Positions 30,903-41,763 are shown, counted from the stretch's first letter. The stretch is 64,000 nucleotides of DNA from Propionibacterium acidifaciens DSM 21887 (GCF_000426605.1 NZ_AUFR01000010.1:25912-89911), one strand, 5' to 3'. The notes: a model not told the origin generated them from the letters alone. Numbers and translations are program-made.

Positions 30903-33728
30903 CTACTTGTCCCTCTCCTTCTCGACCATCTCGTGGGTCTCGATCTGGTCGCCGACGCGGATGTCGGAGTAGCCCAGCGTGAGGCCGCACTCGAAGCCCT
31001 CGCGGACCTCGGTGACGTCGTCCTTCTCCCGACGCAGCGAGTTGATCGAGGTCTCGGCGACGACGACGCCGTCGCGCACCAGGCGCGCCGTGGCGTTGCG
31101 CCGGATGATGCCGTCGAGCACCATGCAGCCGGCGATGTTGCCCACCTTGGAGGAGTGGAAGATCTCGCGGATCTCGGCCGTGCCGAGCGTCCTCTCCTCG
31201 TAGACCGGCTTGAGCATGCCCTTGAGGGCGGCCTCGATCTCGTCGATCGCGTCGTAGATGACCGTGTAGTAGCGCACGTCGACGTTGTCCTGGTCGGCCA
31301 TGCGGGCGGCCTGGACGGTCGGACGTACGTTGAAGCCGATGATGACGGCGTGCGGCTCGGACGCGGCCGCCAGCGTGACATTGGTCTCGGTGATGGCGCC
31401 GACGCCGCGGTCGATGACGCGCAGGTCGACCTCGTTGCCCACGTCGATCTGGCTGAGCGAGTCCTCCAGCGCCTCGACCGAGCCGGCCGAATCGCCCTTG
31501 AGGATGAGCAGCAGCTCGTTGGTCTCGCCCTTCTCCATCTGCTCGAACAGCTCGTCGAGCGTGCGACGGCGGCTCGACGCGGCCTGCTGGGCGGCGCGGA
31601 TGCGGGCCTCGCGCTTCTCGGCGATCTGGCGGGCCATGCGGTCGTCCTCGACGACCAGGAAGTTGTCGCCGGCGCCGGGGACGCTGGTCAGGCCGAGCAC
31701 CTGGACCGGCATCGATGGCGTGGCCTCGTCGACCTGCTCGCCGTGGTCGTTGACGAGGGCGCGCACGCGGCCGTAGGCCGAGCCCGCGACGATCGAGTCC
31801 CCCTTGCGCAGGGTGCCGCGCTGGACCAGGGCGGTGGCCACGGGACCGCGGCCCTTGTCGAGGTGGGCCTCGATGGCGACGCCCTGGGCGTCCATGTCGG
31901 GATTGGCCCGCAGGTCCAGGGCGGCGTCGGCGGTGAGGACGATGGCCTGCAGCAGGTCGTCCAGGCCCTGACCGGTGACGGCCGAGACGTCGACGAACAT
32001 GGTGTCGCCGCCGTACTCCTCGGGGACCAGCTCGAACTCGGTCAGCTGACCGCGCACCTTGGTGGGGTCGGCGCCGGGCTTGTCGATCTTGTTCACCGCG
32101 ACGACGATCGGCACATCGGCGGCCTTCGCGTGGTTGAGGGCCTCGATGGTCTGGGGCATGACGCCGTCATCGGCCGCGACGACGAGCACCGCGATGTCGG
32201 TGGACTTGGCGCCGCGGGCCCGCATGGCGGTGAAGGCCTCGTGACCGGGGGTGTCGATGAAGGTGATCGGACGGTCCTCGCCGTCGACCTCCGCCTGCAC
32301 CTGGTAGGCGCCGATCGACTGGGTGATGCCGCCGGCCTCGCCCTCGACGACGTGCGTGTGGCGCAGCGCGTCGAGCAGCTTCGTCTTGCCGTGGTCGACG
32401 TGGCCCATGACGGTGACGACCGGGGGGCGCGGGGCGAGGTCGGACTCGTCGCCTTCGTCCTCGCCGAACTCCAGGTCGAAGCTCTCCAGGAGCTCGCGGT
32501 CCTCGTCCTCGGGCGAGACCACGTCGATGGTGTAGTTCAGCTCGGCGCCGAGGACCTCGAGGGTCTCGTCGGGGACCGACTGGGTGGCCGTGATCATCTC
32601 GCCCAGATTGAACAGGACCTGCACGAGGGCGGCCGGATCGGCGCCGATCTTCTCGGCGAGATCGGTCAACGAGGAGCCGCGGCGCAGCCGAACGGTCTCG
32701 CCATTGCCCTGCTTGATGCGCACGCCGCCGATCGTCGGCGCCTGCATCTCGTCGAACTCCTGCCTGCGCTGCTTGCGGCTCTTGCGACCGCGGCGGTTCC
32801 CGCCGCCGCGCCCGAAGGCGCCCTGCGTGCCGGAGCCGCCACGGCCGCCACGGCCGCCGCGACCGCCGCCGAGGGGCACGCCCATGCCGGGGCCGCCGCG
32901 GAAGCCGCCGCCACCGCGGCCGGGGCCGCCGCTGCCGCGCCCGCGACCGCCGCCGCGGGTGGAGCGTGAGCCGGCCGGGGCCAGCTGGGAGTTGTGACGC
33001 TTGGGCATCATCGCCGGGTTGGGGCGGGGCAGACCGCCGGTGGCGCCGGGACGGGGCGCGTGCGGCCGGGCGCCCTCGGCGGAACGGCCCTGGCCGCGGC
33101 GCTGCTGACCCATCCCCTGGGACTGGCTGAACGGGTTGTTCCCGGGACGCGGGGCACCGCCGCGGCGGCCGCCGCGACCGGTGGGCAGGCCGCCGGTCGC
33201 CCCCGCGCGGGAACCCCCGGGGCGCGGGCCGGGACGGGCGCCGGAGCCCCGACCGGGACGCGGCGCGGGGGCGGCCGGGCGCGGGCCGGGGGTCGGGCGG
33301 GCGCCGGAACGGGCCGGGGCGCCGGGGCGCGGAGCCGGACCGGAGGCGGGCGCCGACGGCGAGGCGGAGCCCTGGGCCCTGCCGCCAGGACGCGGGCGGG
33401 CGCCCGGCTTGGGGGCGCCGGAGGGCGCGGCCGGCTTCGGGGCGCCGGGACGGGCCGCAGGACGCGCGGCGGGTGCGGACGAGCCCACCGTCGGCGCGGA
33501 CGAGCGCGCGGGCCGGGCCTCCGCGGCCGGCTTGGCGGCGGACGACGAATCGCCATCGCCCCCCGTGCGCTCGGACCGGACCTTCTCGGTCACCCTGCGC
33601 ACCACGGGGGCTTCAATGGTCGACGAGGCGGACCGGACGAACTCGCCCATGTCCTTCAGCTTCGCCAGAAGTTCTTTGCTTTCGAGTCCGAGCTCCTTGG
33701 CGAGCTCGTAGACGCGGACCTTGGCCAC
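30903..33728 (-). CDS. infB: Translation initiation factor IF-2
   Basis: 941 residues from GTG 33728 with AAGGAG upstream. IF2_N-type helix at the start ([20 protein letters not shown]), then ~250 residues of low-complexity Pro/Ala/Arg/Gly sequence with RGG-like runs, a second IF2_N domain, and the GTPase core: G1 GHVDHGKT near residue 440, [22 protein letters not shown]. The C-terminal domains end KERDK. It places initiator tRNA on the ribosome. The long disordered N-terminus is normal for actinobacteria. It may have its own promoter because ylxR ends 244 bases upstream. Confidence 0.97.
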   Translation of the reverse strand: MAKVRVYELAKELGLESKELLAKLKDMGEFVRSASSTIEAPVVRRVTEKVRSERTGGDGDSSSAAKPAAEARPARSSAPTVGSSAPAARPAARPGAPKPAAPSGAPKPGARPRPGGRAQGSASPSAPASGPAPRPGAPARSGARPTPGPRPAAPAPRPGRGSGARPGPRPGGSRAGATGGLPTGRGGRRGGAPRPGNNPFSQSQGMGQQRRGQGRSAEGARPHAPRPGATGGLPRPNPAMMPKRHNSQLAPAGSRSTRGGGRGRGSGGPGRGGGGFRGGPGMGVPLGGGRGGRGGRGGSGTQGAFGRGGGNRRGRKSRKQRRQEFDEMQAPTIGGVRIKQGNGETVRLRRGSSLTDLAEKIGADPAALVQVLFNLGEMITATQSVPDETLEVLGAELNYTIDVVSPEDEDRELLESFDLEFGEDEGDESDLAPRPPVVTVMGHVDHGKTKLLDALRHTHVVEGEAGGITQSIGAYQVQAEVDGEDRPITFIDTPGHEAFTAMRARGAKSTDIAVLVVAADDGVMPQTIEALNHAKAADVPIVVAVNKIDKPGADPTKVRGQLTEFELVPEEYGGDTMFVDVSAVTGQGLDDLLQAIVLTADAALDLRANPDMDAQGVAIEAHLDKGRGPVATALVQRGTLRKGDSIVAGSAYGRVRALVNDHGEQVDEATPSMPVQVLGLTSVPGAGDNFLVVEDDRMARQIAEKREARIRAAQQAASSRRRTLDELFEQMEKGETNELLLILKGDSAGSVEALEDSLSQIDVGNEVDLRVIDRGVGAITETNVTLAAASEPHAVIIGFNVRPTVQAARMADQDNVDVRYYTVIYDAIDEIEAALKGMLKPVYEERTLGTAEIREIFHSSKVGNIAGCMVLDGIIRRNATARLVRDGVVVAETSINSLRREKDDVTEVREGFECGLTLGYSDIRVGDQIETHEMVEKERDK

Positions 33729-33872
33729 TACTCTCCTTCAGGTCCGGGCGTCCGCCAGGACCGGTTAGTCGTCGGTTGTGCTCATTGCTGCGTACTCATC
33801 GAGTGGTCATGAGCGTTAGCCCACTTTCTGAAGATCACTGGGAACACACCGCACCTCACGGCACGAATGAAC

Positions 33873-33891
33873 GCGCGCCGCAATGGCGCGC
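33873..33891. repeat. Inverted repeat in the ylxR-infB gap
   Basis: GCGCGCC (33873-33879) and GGCGCGC (33885-33891) pair across GCAAT and are flanked by CGAAT on both sides. It may attenuate or terminate ylxR transcripts before infB. Confidence 0.4.
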
Positions 33892-33972
33892 ACGAATCAG
33901 TCTACTCCGCGGCACCCCTCGCAGACCAACCGGTGACGGGCGTCGACGACCGCGCGGACGCCGTCCGCGGCG

Positions 33973-34218
33973 CTACTCGAACGGAGGCCGGTCGATCTCG
34001 TCGGGGCGCACGGGGGCGCGCAGGGCGCGGGCGAATCCTCCGCGCAGCGCCCCGTCCCAGCACCGGCGGTCCGGATGCACCCAGACGCCCCGCCCGGGCG
34101 CACCACCGGCCTCGTCGAGCACCAGCCCCCGGTCGGTGCGCACGTACCGGCGCAGCGCGGACCGCTCGTCGGTGCGGCGGCAGCCGACGCAGGTGCGGAT
34201 CGGACGGGAGGCGCTCAC
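33973..34218 (-). CDS. ylxR: YlxR-family RNA-binding protein
   Basis: 81 residues. The family signature RTCVGCRRTDERSALRRYV is at the N-terminus and GRGVWVHPDRRCWDGAL in the middle. YlxR proteins are small basic nucleic-acid binders normally encoded between nusA and infB. Start GTG 34218 has no ribosome site but a TATCCT six bases upstream, suggesting a leaderless transcript. The usual adjacency to nusA is broken here by about 2.3 kb of opposite-strand pseudogenes. Confidence 0.88.
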   Translation of the reverse strand: MSASRPIRTCVGCRRTDERSALRRYVRTDRGLVLDEAGGAPGRGVWVHPDRRCWDGALRGGFARALRAPVRPDEIDRPPFE

Positions 34219-34224
34219 CCGGTC

Positions 34225-34230
34225 AGGATA
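34225..34230 (-). promoter_or_regulatory. -10-like TATCCT, leaderless start of ylxR
   Basis: Minus-strand TATCCT with six bases before GTG 34218. If real, it replaces the promoter lost when ylxR-infB was separated from nusA. Confidence 0.45.
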
Positions 34231-34269
34231 GCCGGGGCCGCCGCCGGGCCCCGCCCGGAGTCGACCCGT

Positions 34270-34776
34270 CCCCCATCAACCCACTGCTTCGGCGGCAAGG
34301 AGGGCCTGTTCCGGCAGGCGATGGAGATCCCCGTCGAGCCGCAGGAGGTCCTCGCCCGCTTCGAGGCGATCGGCACGGCCGACGAACTGCCCGAGGTGAT
34401 CGTGAGGGCCTTCGTCGACATCTGGGAGAGCCCGCGCAGCGGGCCCCAGATGAGGGCCCTCCTGCGCCGCGCCCTCGAGGACCCCGAGCGCTTCGGCGCC
34501 CTGGTCGACTTCCTCTCGACGGCGGCCGTCGAACCCGTCTCGGCGCGCCTCGAGGGCCTCTCCCCCCAGCAGGCCCGGCTGCGCCTGACCCTCGTCGCCT
34601 CGCACCTGCTGGGCACGGTCGTCATCCGCGGGCTCATGGGTGTGGAGCCGCCGGCGGGTCTGGACGCCGAACGACTCGTCGAGCTGCCCGAGCCGGCCAT
34701 CCGGGCCGACCTGGCGCTCGGCGCCCCACCGAAGGACGGTCACCGGGCCCGTCCGGAGGACGACCATGGGCGCTGA
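34270..34776 (+). pseudogene. 5'-truncated TetR-family regulator
   Basis: The sequence enters the family in the middle of the helix-turn-helix at HCFGGKEGLFRQAMEIP (normally preceded by ~35 HTH residues ending LYYHF). It continues through a plausible ligand-binding domain (VIVRAFVDIWESPRSGPQMR, LTLVASHLLGTVVIRGLMGV). No start codon or HTH N-terminus exists upstream; that space is ylxR. It ends 11 bases inside the exporter pseudogene, so it was the local repressor of that ABC exporter. Confidence 0.75.
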
Positions 34777-36434
34777 CACGGTGATCCTCGCACGCGGGCT
34801 GGTCAAGCGGTTCGGAGCCACCATCGCCCTCGCCGGCCCCGACCTGGCGGTCGGGGCCGGGGGTGCGGCCGCTGCTCGTGATGACGCTGCGCCGGGACGT
34901 CCGGGGCACCGCGCCCTGGATCGTCCTCGTCGGCACCCCGTCGGCGAGCTCGGCCGCCGCCCGCCGGTGGTCTTACCGACTGCCGAGGACCGCGCGGCGC
35001 TGGCCGTGGCCATGTCCTCCGATCCGGCGATCGACCTGGTCCTCGGGCCGGCCCGTGACCTGATGACCGTCGACGGCTCCACCGCCTGGCGGTCCGGGAC
35101 GCTCGGCTCCCTGCTGTCCGGTCTCATGGCGGTCCTGCTCGTCGCGCGCGACACCCGCGAGGATGAGCGAGGATGAGACTGCAGGCGCGCCGAGCCCGTC
35201 GCCTCGGGCGTCATCGGCCGTCGGAGCCGGCTGCTCGTGCCGATTGTCCTGCTGGTTGTCCTGCTGGTCCTGTTCGCGACCGCGCTCGGCACGTTCTGCT
35301 TCGCGCTCACCCGCGCGTTCGGCGGCGGGGCCGTCCCGACGCTCGTCCCGGCGGCGACCTTCGCGGTCTCCGCGCTGGTCTTCGGCGCGCTCACCGCCCA
35401 GTTCGGCGCGGACGCGCACGCCGCCGGATCCCGCGCGTTCGGCGGCCCGGGCGCTCTACGTCGTCCGGGGCTGCCTCGACGCGAACGACGCGCCAGACCG
35501 GACGCAGTGGCTCACCCCGTTCGGCCGGTTCGAGCGGACCGGTCCGGCCGTCGAGAACGACCCGCTGCCGCTGCTCGCGGCGCTCGGGCTGACGGCCGCG
35601 CTGCTCGTCGCGGCCCTGGCCGCCGCCGAGCACCGGGACCTCAGCGGCGGCATCGTCCCTCCCCGACCGGTCCCGCCCACGCGCCGCACTGGGCCGTCCT
35701 GGCCCTGACCTGGCGCCTCCACAGCGCGCTGGGCCGGTGGGGCGCCGCCTTCGCCGTGCTCGACCTCACCATGGGCTCGCCGGGCACCTCGGTCGGCTCG
35801 ATCCTGACCGGACGACCCGGTGGTCTCCGCCCTCCTCGTCTCCGGCCGGATGGACGAGGACGAGCTGTCGTCCGCGTTCATCGTCACGACTGGGCAGCTG
35901 CTGGACGTCGTCGCCGCGGTCCTGGGGACGCAGATCGTCATGCGCGTCCGCGCCGAGGAGCTCGACCGCCGCGCGGAACCGCTGCTGGCCGGCCCGCTGC
36001 GCCGCGACCGCTACCTCGCGCCGTCCTCGTGGCGCTCGGCTCGTCCGGAGGCGCGATGCTCGTCGCCGACGCCGGCATCGGCCTGGTGAACGCGCTCGGG
36101 GGCACGGCCATCACGTTCGGCGAGACCCTGGAACAGGCCGCCTGCACGGTCCCGGCCGTCTGGCTGCTCGTCGGGCTCGCGACGGCGGTCGTCGCCACGC
36201 GTCCGACGCTGCGCCCCCTCGGAGGGGCGGGCATCGTGGCGACCTTCGGCATCACCCTGCTGGGCCCGACGTTCAGGTTCCCGGACCAAGCGATGTCGAT
36301 CAGCCCCATAGGCCACGTACCGAACATCACCGCGGACGACGCCCCGTGGACCGGGCTCCTCGTCGTCGGCGGCATCGCGATGGCCCCTGCTCGCAGTCGG
36401 CTTCGTCGGTTTCGAGCGACGCGACGTGCGATGA
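34766..36434 (+). pseudogene. Decayed ABC-2 type exporter (ATPase/permease deletion fusion)
   Basis: It starts as an ABC ATPase (MGADTVILARGLVKRFGATI), but about 33 codons in, before Walker A, it jumps to a permease N-terminus (VRPLLVMTLRRDVRGTAPWI, near 34863). The permease then appears in pieces in several frames: LAVAMSSDPAIDLVLGPARD, VASGVIGRRSRLLVPIVLLV, ALYVVRGCLDANDAPDRTQW, DEDELSSAFIVTTGQLLDVV, LVALGSSGGAMLVADAGIGL, and LLAVGFVGFERRDVR before the stop at 36432-36434. I count at least five frame changes. The intact ancestor would be a two-component drug/peptide exporter with a TetR repressor. Confidence 0.8.
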
Positions 36435-36436
36435 GA

Positions 36437-36469
36437 CCCCTGGGCGGCGCGACGGGCGCCGCCCAGGGG
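36437..36469 (+). terminator. 14-bp hairpin after the exporter pseudogene
   Basis: CCCCTGGGCGGCGC (36437-36450) and GCGCCGCCCAGGGG (36456-36469) pair perfectly over GACGG, two bases after the pseudogene stop. Confidence 0.75.
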
Positions 36470-36481
36470 GTTAAGTGAAGC

Positions 36482-36513
36482 GGCTGGGATCCCCACCCCC
36501 TGGGATCCCAGCC
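36482..36513. terminator. 11-bp hairpin, probably downstream of nusA
   Basis: GGCTGGGATCC (36482-36492) pairs with GGATCCCAGCC (36503-36513). It lies between the exporter pseudogene and the nusA stop, so it may end the rimP-nusA message now that ylxR-infB is no longer adjacent. Confidence 0.55.
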
Positions 36514-36597
36514 TTCGGTGCGAGAGCGGGAGGATGATTCACCCCTCAACCGGTCACTCGCGACCTATTAGAAACCTACCACACCGATATGCCCGGG

Positions 36598-37590
36598 TCA
36601 ACTGGCTGTTACAGAGGGTGAATCGGGGGTGATATCGGGCTTGATGTCGATCCTCCAGCCGGTGAGGCGCGCGGCGAGCCGGACGTTCTGCCCCTCCCTG
36701 CCGATCGCCAGGGAGAGCTGGTAGTCCGGCACGATGACGCGCACCGTGCGGGCCGCCCGGTCGATGATCTGGACGGTGACCGCCTTGGCGGGGCTCAGCG
36801 AGTTGCCGACGTACACGGCGGGGTCCTCGGACCAGTCGACGATGTCGATCTTCTCCTCGTTCAGCTCGTGCATGACGGCGCGCACCCGCTGGCCCATCGG
36901 ACCGATGCAGGCGCCCTTGGCCGAGACGTCGGGGTTGTGCGAGACGACCGCGATCTTCGAGCGGTGGCCGGCCTCCCGGGCGATGCCCATGATCTCCACG
37001 ACGCCCTGCTCGACCTCGGGGACCTCGAGCTCGAAGAGCTTCTTCACGAGGTTCGGGTGGGTGCGGCTGACCATGACCCGGGGTCCGCGGGCCTCCATGC
37101 GCACGCTCACGACGTAAATGCGCAGGCGTTTGCCGTGCTCGTAGTTCTCGCCGGGGGTCTGCTCGGCCAGCGGCATGAAGCCCTCGGTCTCGCCCAGGTC
37201 CACGCGCACGGTCCTGCTGCCGCCGTCCTTCTGGACGACGCCGGTGAGGATGTCGCCCTCGGAGGCGCTGAACTTGCCGTACGTGCGCTCGTCCTCGGCC
37301 TCGCGCAGCCGCTGGAAGATCACCTGGCGGGCGGTCGAGGCGGCGACCCGGCCGAAGTCGGCGGGGGTGTCGTCGTATTCGCCGACGACCTCACCGGCCT
37401 CGTCGCGCTCGGGGACCATGACCGAGGCCCTGCCGGAGCGACGGTCGAGCACGACCCGAGCGCCCGGCTTGGGGCTGCCGGTCTTCGTGTAGGCGTTGTA
37501 GAGCGCGTCCTCGATGGCGCGCACCAAGTAGTCGAAGGAGATGTCCTTCTCGTTGCCGATGGCCCTCAGGGCCGTCATGTCCACGTCCAT
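36598..37590 (-). CDS. nusA: Transcription termination/antitermination protein NusA
   Basis: 330 residues, the short actinobacterial form without acidic repeats. N-terminal RNAP-binding domain ([20 protein letters not shown]), S1 domain ([40 protein letters not shown]) and two KH domains ([38 protein letters not shown]). It modulates pausing, termination and rRNA antitermination. The start follows the rimP stop by one base. Confidence 0.97.
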   Translation of the reverse strand: MDVDMTALRAIGNEKDISFDYLVRAIEDALYNAYTKTGSPKPGARVVLDRRSGRASVMVPERDEAGEVVGEYDDTPADFGRVAASTARQVIFQRLREAEDERTYGKFSASEGDILTGVVQKDGGSRTVRVDLGETEGFMPLAEQTPGENYEHGKRLRIYVVSVRMEARGPRVMVSRTHPNLVKKLFELEVPEVEQGVVEIMGIAREAGHRSKIAVVSHNPDVSAKGACIGPMGQRVRAVMHELNEEKIDIVDWSEDPAVYVGNSLSPAKAVTVQIIDRAARTVRVIVPDYQLSLAIGREGQNVRLAARLTGWRIDIKPDITPDSPSVTAS

Positions 37591-37591
37591 C

Positions 37592-38065
37592 TCAGACCTC
37601 CTCGTCCCTGCGGTTCAGCTCGACCTGGACCACGGCGCGGCGCACCGCGTCGAAGCCGAGGCGCCGACGACGCCCGTCGACGTCGAGTTCGGCGCCGGTG
37701 TCGTCGACGGCGCGGATCCGCCCGACGAAGCGCTCGCCCTCGACGGGGGTGATCCGGACCAGGCGGGAGACGTTGCGGCGCCAGTGCGCCGGGCGCTCGA
37801 GCGGCGCGGACACGCCGCGGGAGCCGACCTCGAGCGTGTAGGGATGCTCACCGATGGCGTCGGAGTCGTCGAGCGCGGCCGAGATGGCGCGCGTGGCCTC
37901 GGCGATGTCGTCGATGGTGGGACCGCGGCCGTCGGGACCGTCCCCGTCGAGCGCGATGCGCAGGACGCTGCGCCTGCCGGCGTTCACCACGGTGAGATCG
38001 TCCAATTCGAGTCCGTGCGCGGCCACGATGGGCTCGAGCACGGCTACCAACGCTGATTCGTTCAC
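37592..38065 (-). CDS. rimP: Ribosome maturation factor RimP
   Basis: 157 residues from GTG 38065. N-terminal LVAVLEPIVAAHGLELDDL, the central SAALDDSDAIGEHPYTLEVG and the SRGVSAPLERPAHWRRN signature, then the SH3-like C-terminal barrel. It helps 30S assembly. GAGG lies upstream. An ATG a few codons earlier is out of frame. It opens the rimP-nusA unit. Confidence 0.94.
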   Translation of the reverse strand: MNESALVAVLEPIVAAHGLELDDLTVVNAGRRSVLRIALDGDGPDGRGPTIDDIAEATRAISAALDDSDAIGEHPYTLEVGSRGVSAPLERPAHWRRNVSRLVRITPVEGERFVGRIRAVDDTGAELDVDGRRRRLGFDAVRRAVVQVELNRRDEEV

Positions 38066-38106
38066 AGGCCGGCCCTCATCCTCTTGTCGGTTCGGTTGTG
38101 CCTTCC

Positions 38107-38112
38107 AGCATA
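38107..38112 (-). promoter_or_regulatory. -10-like TATGCT before rimP
   Basis: Minus-strand TATGCT about 40 bases before the rimP start. The -35 position shows only GTCTGC. Confidence 0.4.
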
Positions 38113-38280
38113 GCCGGGCCCGCCCGTCCGCAGACCCGACGACGAGGGCCGGCGGACGGGGCGGGAGGGGCCGTCGCGGGCATGGGCGGGGGTGCTCCAG
38201 AGACGGGGATGCCCCAGAGGCCCGGCAGGTGGACGTCCAGGGGGCGGGGCGCGGCCCCGGGGCCGGACGGGCGCCCGCAC

Positions 38281-38286
38281 TAGGGT
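38281..38286 (+). promoter_or_regulatory. -10-like TAGGGT, leaderless start of the lipoprotein gene
   Basis: TAGGGT ends seven bases before the ATG at 38294. The intervening GTGGGGC is too close to act as a normal ribosome site on a longer leader. Confidence 0.4.
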
Positions 38287-38293
38287 GTGGGGC

Positions 38294-39301
38294 ATGGTCT
38301 CCCGCAGGATGATTCTGGCCGTCCCGGCCCTCGGCGCGCTCGCGGCCTGCGCGCCCTCGCCCGTCGTGTCGGCCGGGTCCTCGGCGGCGTCGCACACCCT
38401 GGCGCCCGACGACCCCCGGCGCGTCGGGGCCGGCGTCGAGGCCGGCCTGGGCGCATTCGTCGAGGCCCGCCGCGCCGACGCGGCCGCCGACGAGGACGCC
38501 GGGCTCGCCGCGTGGTACGAGGCGGCGGCGGCCGCGCACTCCTCGCACGTCCGGGTGCTCCTGCAGGCCGACCCGTTGGGCGGCACGCGCGCCGACCCCT
38601 CCCCGATCGCCGAGCCGTCGACGCCGGCCCCCTCCCCCGAGCCCTCCGGCGCCCTCGCGCAGGCCTACCGCGACGCGGAGGCCTCGCACCGTGCGGCGGC
38701 GTCCGGCGAGCAGGACTCCTCGATGCGCATGCTCTGGTGCTCGCTGGCGGTCTTCGCCGGCCGCGCGGCGGTGGCGCTGGGCGGTCCTGACCCCTTCCCC
38801 GCGCCCGTCGCCGGGCGGGCCGTCCCGGTGCACGTCGAGCCCGGCACCGCCCTGGACTCCGCCGACGCGCTCGTGAGCCGCCTCGACGCCCTGCGCTACG
38901 GGCTGGAGACGATGATCGGCCGCTCGGGCGGCACCCGTGCCGACATGTCGGCGCGCCGCGACGAGGTCGAGGCCCTGCGCGTCGAGGCGGCCGAGCGGAT
39001 CGCCGCGGCGGGCGGGCGGACGGCCGGCCCCGAACTGGAGTACGAGCTGGGCGGCGATCCCGACGACGAGGACTCGCGCGACGGGATCTGGGCCGGCCTG
39101 GAGGACGCCGTGCTCGCCGGCTGGCTGCGCCTGGCCGCCGCCACCCCCGGCGCGGGCGAGTCGGCGGGCCCCTCCGGCACCGGCTCGCCCGGCGCGGGCC
39201 TCCCCTACGGGCTGGACGAGATCCTCGACCGGGCCGTCGCGCAGGCCGGTCAGGCGCCGGCCCGGGGACTCGGCACCTGCTGGTGGCCCGGCTGGGTGTG
39301 A
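38294..39301 (+). CDS. Putative lipoprotein with ferritin-like (DUF4439) domain
   Basis: 335 residues. Signal peptide MVSRRMILAVPALGALAACA ends in a lipobox (LAAC), so Cys19 is probably lipidated. The middle (AWYEAAAAAHSSHVRVLLQA) and C-terminal thirds are long Ala-rich helices with acidic and His residues. The DUF4439 ferritin-like family, found beside rimP/proS in many actinobacteria, is my assignment from pattern and position. The function is unknown. A Ser/Pro-rich linker lies at ~100-120. Confidence 0.65.
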   Translation: MVSRRMILAVPALGALAACAPSPVVSAGSSAASHTLAPDDPRRVGAGVEAGLGAFVEARRADAAADEDAGLAAWYEAAAAAHSSHVRVLLQADPLGGTRADPSPIAEPSTPAPSPEPSGALAQAYRDAEASHRAAASGEQDSSMRMLWCSLAVFAGRAAVALGGPDPFPAPVAGRAVPVHVEPGTALDSADALVSRLDALRYGLETMIGRSGGTRADMSARRDEVEALRVEAAERIAAAGGRTAGPELEYELGGDPDDEDSRDGIWAGLEDAVLAGWLRLAAATPGAGESAGPSGTGSPGAGLPYGLDEILDRAVAQAGQAPARGLGTCWWPGWV

Positions 39302-39312
39302 ACGGCCGCGTC

Positions 39313-41088
39313 TCACCCGCCGCGGACGACGGCGAGCACCTGCTCGACGGCCTCGTCCGCCCCGACCTCGCGCCGGGAGCCGCTGGCGCGGTCGCGCAGC
39401 TCGACGACGCCGTCGACCAGGCCGCGGCCGACGACCACGAGGGTGGGCATGCCGAGCAGCTCGGCGTCGTTGAACTTCACGCCCGGGCTCGCCTTGCGGT
39501 CGTCGAGCAGGACGGGCACGCCGGCAGCGTCGAGGGCCTCGGCGATCCCGGTCGCCCTGTCGATGATCTCGGCGCCCCTGCCCGTGGCGAGCACCTGCAC
39601 CTGGAACGGCGCGACCTCGCGCGGCCAGCACAGGCCCTTCTCGTCGCAGGCGGCCTCGGCGATCATGCCGACGGCCCGGGTGACGCCGATGCCGTAGGAG
39701 CCCATGGTGACGGTGACGAGCCGGCCGTTGCGGTCGAGGACCTTCAGTCCGAGGGCCTCGGCGTACTTGCGGCCGAGCTGGAAGATGTGGCCCATCTCGA
39801 CGCCGCGGGCCAGGCTCAGCGGGCCCGAGCCGTCGGGGGCCGGGTCGCCCTCGCGGATCTCGGCGACGTCGCCGACGCCGTCGGCGGTGAAGTCGCGCCC
39901 GGCGACCAGCCCGATGACGTGCCGGAAGCGCTCGTTTGCGCCGGTCGCCCAGCTGGTGCCGGGCACGACCCGGGGGTCGAGCAGGTAGCGCACCCCGGCG
40001 GGGGCCTCGGCGCCGAGGAACTGGGCGCCGTCGCGAGCCGGACCGATGTAGCCCTTGACGAGCTGCGGGTACCTCTCGAAGTCCTCGTCGGTGAAGTCGT
40101 CGACCTCGGCGGGCTGGACGGCCACCGCGAGGCGCTTGGGGTCGACGGCGCGGTCGCCCGGCAGGCCGATGACGACCGGCTCGCGGGTGCCGTCGGGGGT
40201 CACGGTCATGAAGACGACGTTCTTGAGGGTGTCCGCGGCGGTCCAGGGGCGGTCGGGCCGGGGGTGGGCGCTGTTGAGCAGCTCGACGAGCGTGTCGATG
40301 GTCGGCACGTCGGGCGTGTCGACGACCCGCGCCGCGGGGGCGTCCTCGCACGGCACCGGCTCGGGCGCCGGCACGGCGACGGCCTCGACGTTGGCGGCGT
40401 AGCCGCCCGGGGAGCGCACGAAGGTGTCCTCGCCGTTCTCGGCGACGGCCAGGAACTCCTCCGAGGCCGAGCCGCCCATGGCGCCGGCGTTCGCCCTCAC
40501 GATGACGTAGTCGAGGCCGAGGCGGTCGAAGATGCGGATGTAGGCCCCGCGGTGCCTCAGGTAGCTGGCGTCCAGGCCCTCGTCGTCGACGTCGAAGGAG
40601 TAGGAGTCCTTCATGACGAACTCTCGCCCGCGCAGCACGCCGGCGCGCGGCCGGGCCTCGTCGCGGTACTTGTTCTGGATCTGGTACAACGTGACCGGGA
40701 GGTCCTTGTAGGAGGAGTAGAGGTCCTTGACCATGAGGGTGAACATCTCCTCATGGGTGGGCCCGAGGAGCATGTCGGCCCCCCGGCGGTCGACCAGCCG
40801 GAAGAGGTTCGGGCCGTACTCGGTCCAGCGGCCGGTGGTCTCGTAGGGCTCGCGCGGCAGCAGGACCGGCAGGCGGACCTCCTGAGCACCGATGGCGTCC
40901 ATCTCCTCGCGAACGATGGCCTCGACCCGTGACAGGACCCGCAGGCCGAGCGGCAGCCAGGCGTAGACGCCGGGGGCGACGCGGCGGATGTACCCGGCCC
41001 GGACGAGGAAGCGGTGGCTGGGGATCTCCGCGTCCGCCGGGTCATCGCGCAGCGTGCGGACGAAGAGCTTGCTCATTCGGGTGATCAC
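39313..41088 (-). CDS. proS: Prolyl-tRNA synthetase (bacterial type with editing domain)
   Basis: 591 residues. Class II motif 2 region ([19 protein letters not shown]), ATP/proline-site [20 protein letters not shown], the inserted editing (INS) domain at ~220-400, motif 3 ([20 protein letters not shown]) and anticodon-binding C-terminus. The start is taken as GTG 41088 with AGGA just upstream; ATG 41076 is an alternative four codons later. A minus-strand TAGGAT (41125-41130) is its likely -10. Confidence 0.95.
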   Translation of the reverse strand: MITRMSKLFVRTLRDDPADAEIPSHRFLVRAGYIRRVAPGVYAWLPLGLRVLSRVEAIVREEMDAIGAQEVRLPVLLPREPYETTGRWTEYGPNLFRLVDRRGADMLLGPTHEEMFTLMVKDLYSSYKDLPVTLYQIQNKYRDEARPRAGVLRGREFVMKDSYSFDVDDEGLDASYLRHRGAYIRIFDRLGLDYVIVRANAGAMGGSASEEFLAVAENGEDTFVRSPGGYAANVEAVAVPAPEPVPCEDAPAARVVDTPDVPTIDTLVELLNSAHPRPDRPWTAADTLKNVVFMTVTPDGTREPVVIGLPGDRAVDPKRLAVAVQPAEVDDFTDEDFERYPQLVKGYIGPARDGAQFLGAEAPAGVRYLLDPRVVPGTSWATGANERFRHVIGLVAGRDFTADGVGDVAEIREGDPAPDGSGPLSLARGVEMGHIFQLGRKYAEALGLKVLDRNGRLVTVTMGSYGIGVTRAVGMIAEAACDEKGLCWPREVAPFQVQVLATGRGAEIIDRATGIAEALDAAGVPVLLDDRKASPGVKFNDAELLGMPTLVVVGRGLVDGVVELRDRASGSRREVGADEAVEQVLAVVRGG

Positions 41089-41124
41089 GGGTCCTGGGGC
41101 CTTTCTCGAAGCGGTGCCGTGCCA

Positions 41125-41130
41125 ATCCTA
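41125..41130 (-). promoter_or_regulatory. -10-like TAGGAT before proS
   Basis: Minus-strand TAGGAT about 37 bases before GTG 41088. Confidence 0.4.
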
Positions 41131-41717
41131 GTGCCGGACGGGCGAGGCGCCCCGCAGGTCGTCTGCCGGCGCCGGTCGGATCGAATGCACCCGGGGGATC
41201 CGAATGGTTCGGCGCCTCGGACACGGGAGCGCACCGGATGTCGGTGCATGGCGGTAATGCGACCGTCACGTGAGAAGCTCTGCCCGGAGGTGCATGATGA
41301 CGATCACAACCACCGGCGAGGTCTCCACCCGTCGTCGGGTTGTCGATCTCACCCTGGACTTGGCCGGCTGCACCGGTGATGTCCCGACCCTTCGCGTCGT
41401 GGAACCGAGCATCGGGTCCGGCGCGTTCGTGGGCCCGATGGTGAGGCGGCTCGCGATGAGCGGGGCACGCTGGGAATCCATGTTCGACGCGTTGCGCGGC
41501 TACGACCTGCGCACCGAGCACGTCATGACCTGTCGGAAACTCGCCGCAGCGATCCTGACCAGTGCAGGCTGCCCGATGGCCGTTGAATTAGCCGCCGCTT
41601 GGTTCCACACAGGGGATTTTCTCCTCGGCGACGTCCCGACCGCTGATCTTGCGATAGGCGATCCCCCATGCATCCGGGTGGGGAACCTCGATCCGGCACT
41701 GCTCGCGACCTACCGTC

Positions 41718-41763
41718 GAAAATGCCCTACCATGGGTGGAGAAAATGCCCTACCATGAGTGGC
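41718..41763. repeat. 23-bp imperfect tandem duplication in the methyltransferase pseudogene
   Basis: Copies at 41718-41740 and 41741-41763 share GAAAATGCCCTACCATG and differ at two positions. The in-frame TGA lies in the second copy. Confidence 0.85.

Noticed and set aside
30933..32969. A 678-codon plus-strand frame opposite infB
   Set aside because: Antisense of a highly biased gene; no motif, while infB has intact GTPase motifs.
32700..33560. Repeats in the infB N-terminal region as a mobile or CRISPR-like element
   Set aside because: They are low-complexity Pro/Arg/Gly codons within the normal disordered region of actinobacterial IF-2.
41089..41293. A tRNA gene as integration target of the restriction-modification genes
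   Set aside because: I looked for cloverleaf arms and a T-loop sequence between proS and the methyltransferase remnant and saw none.
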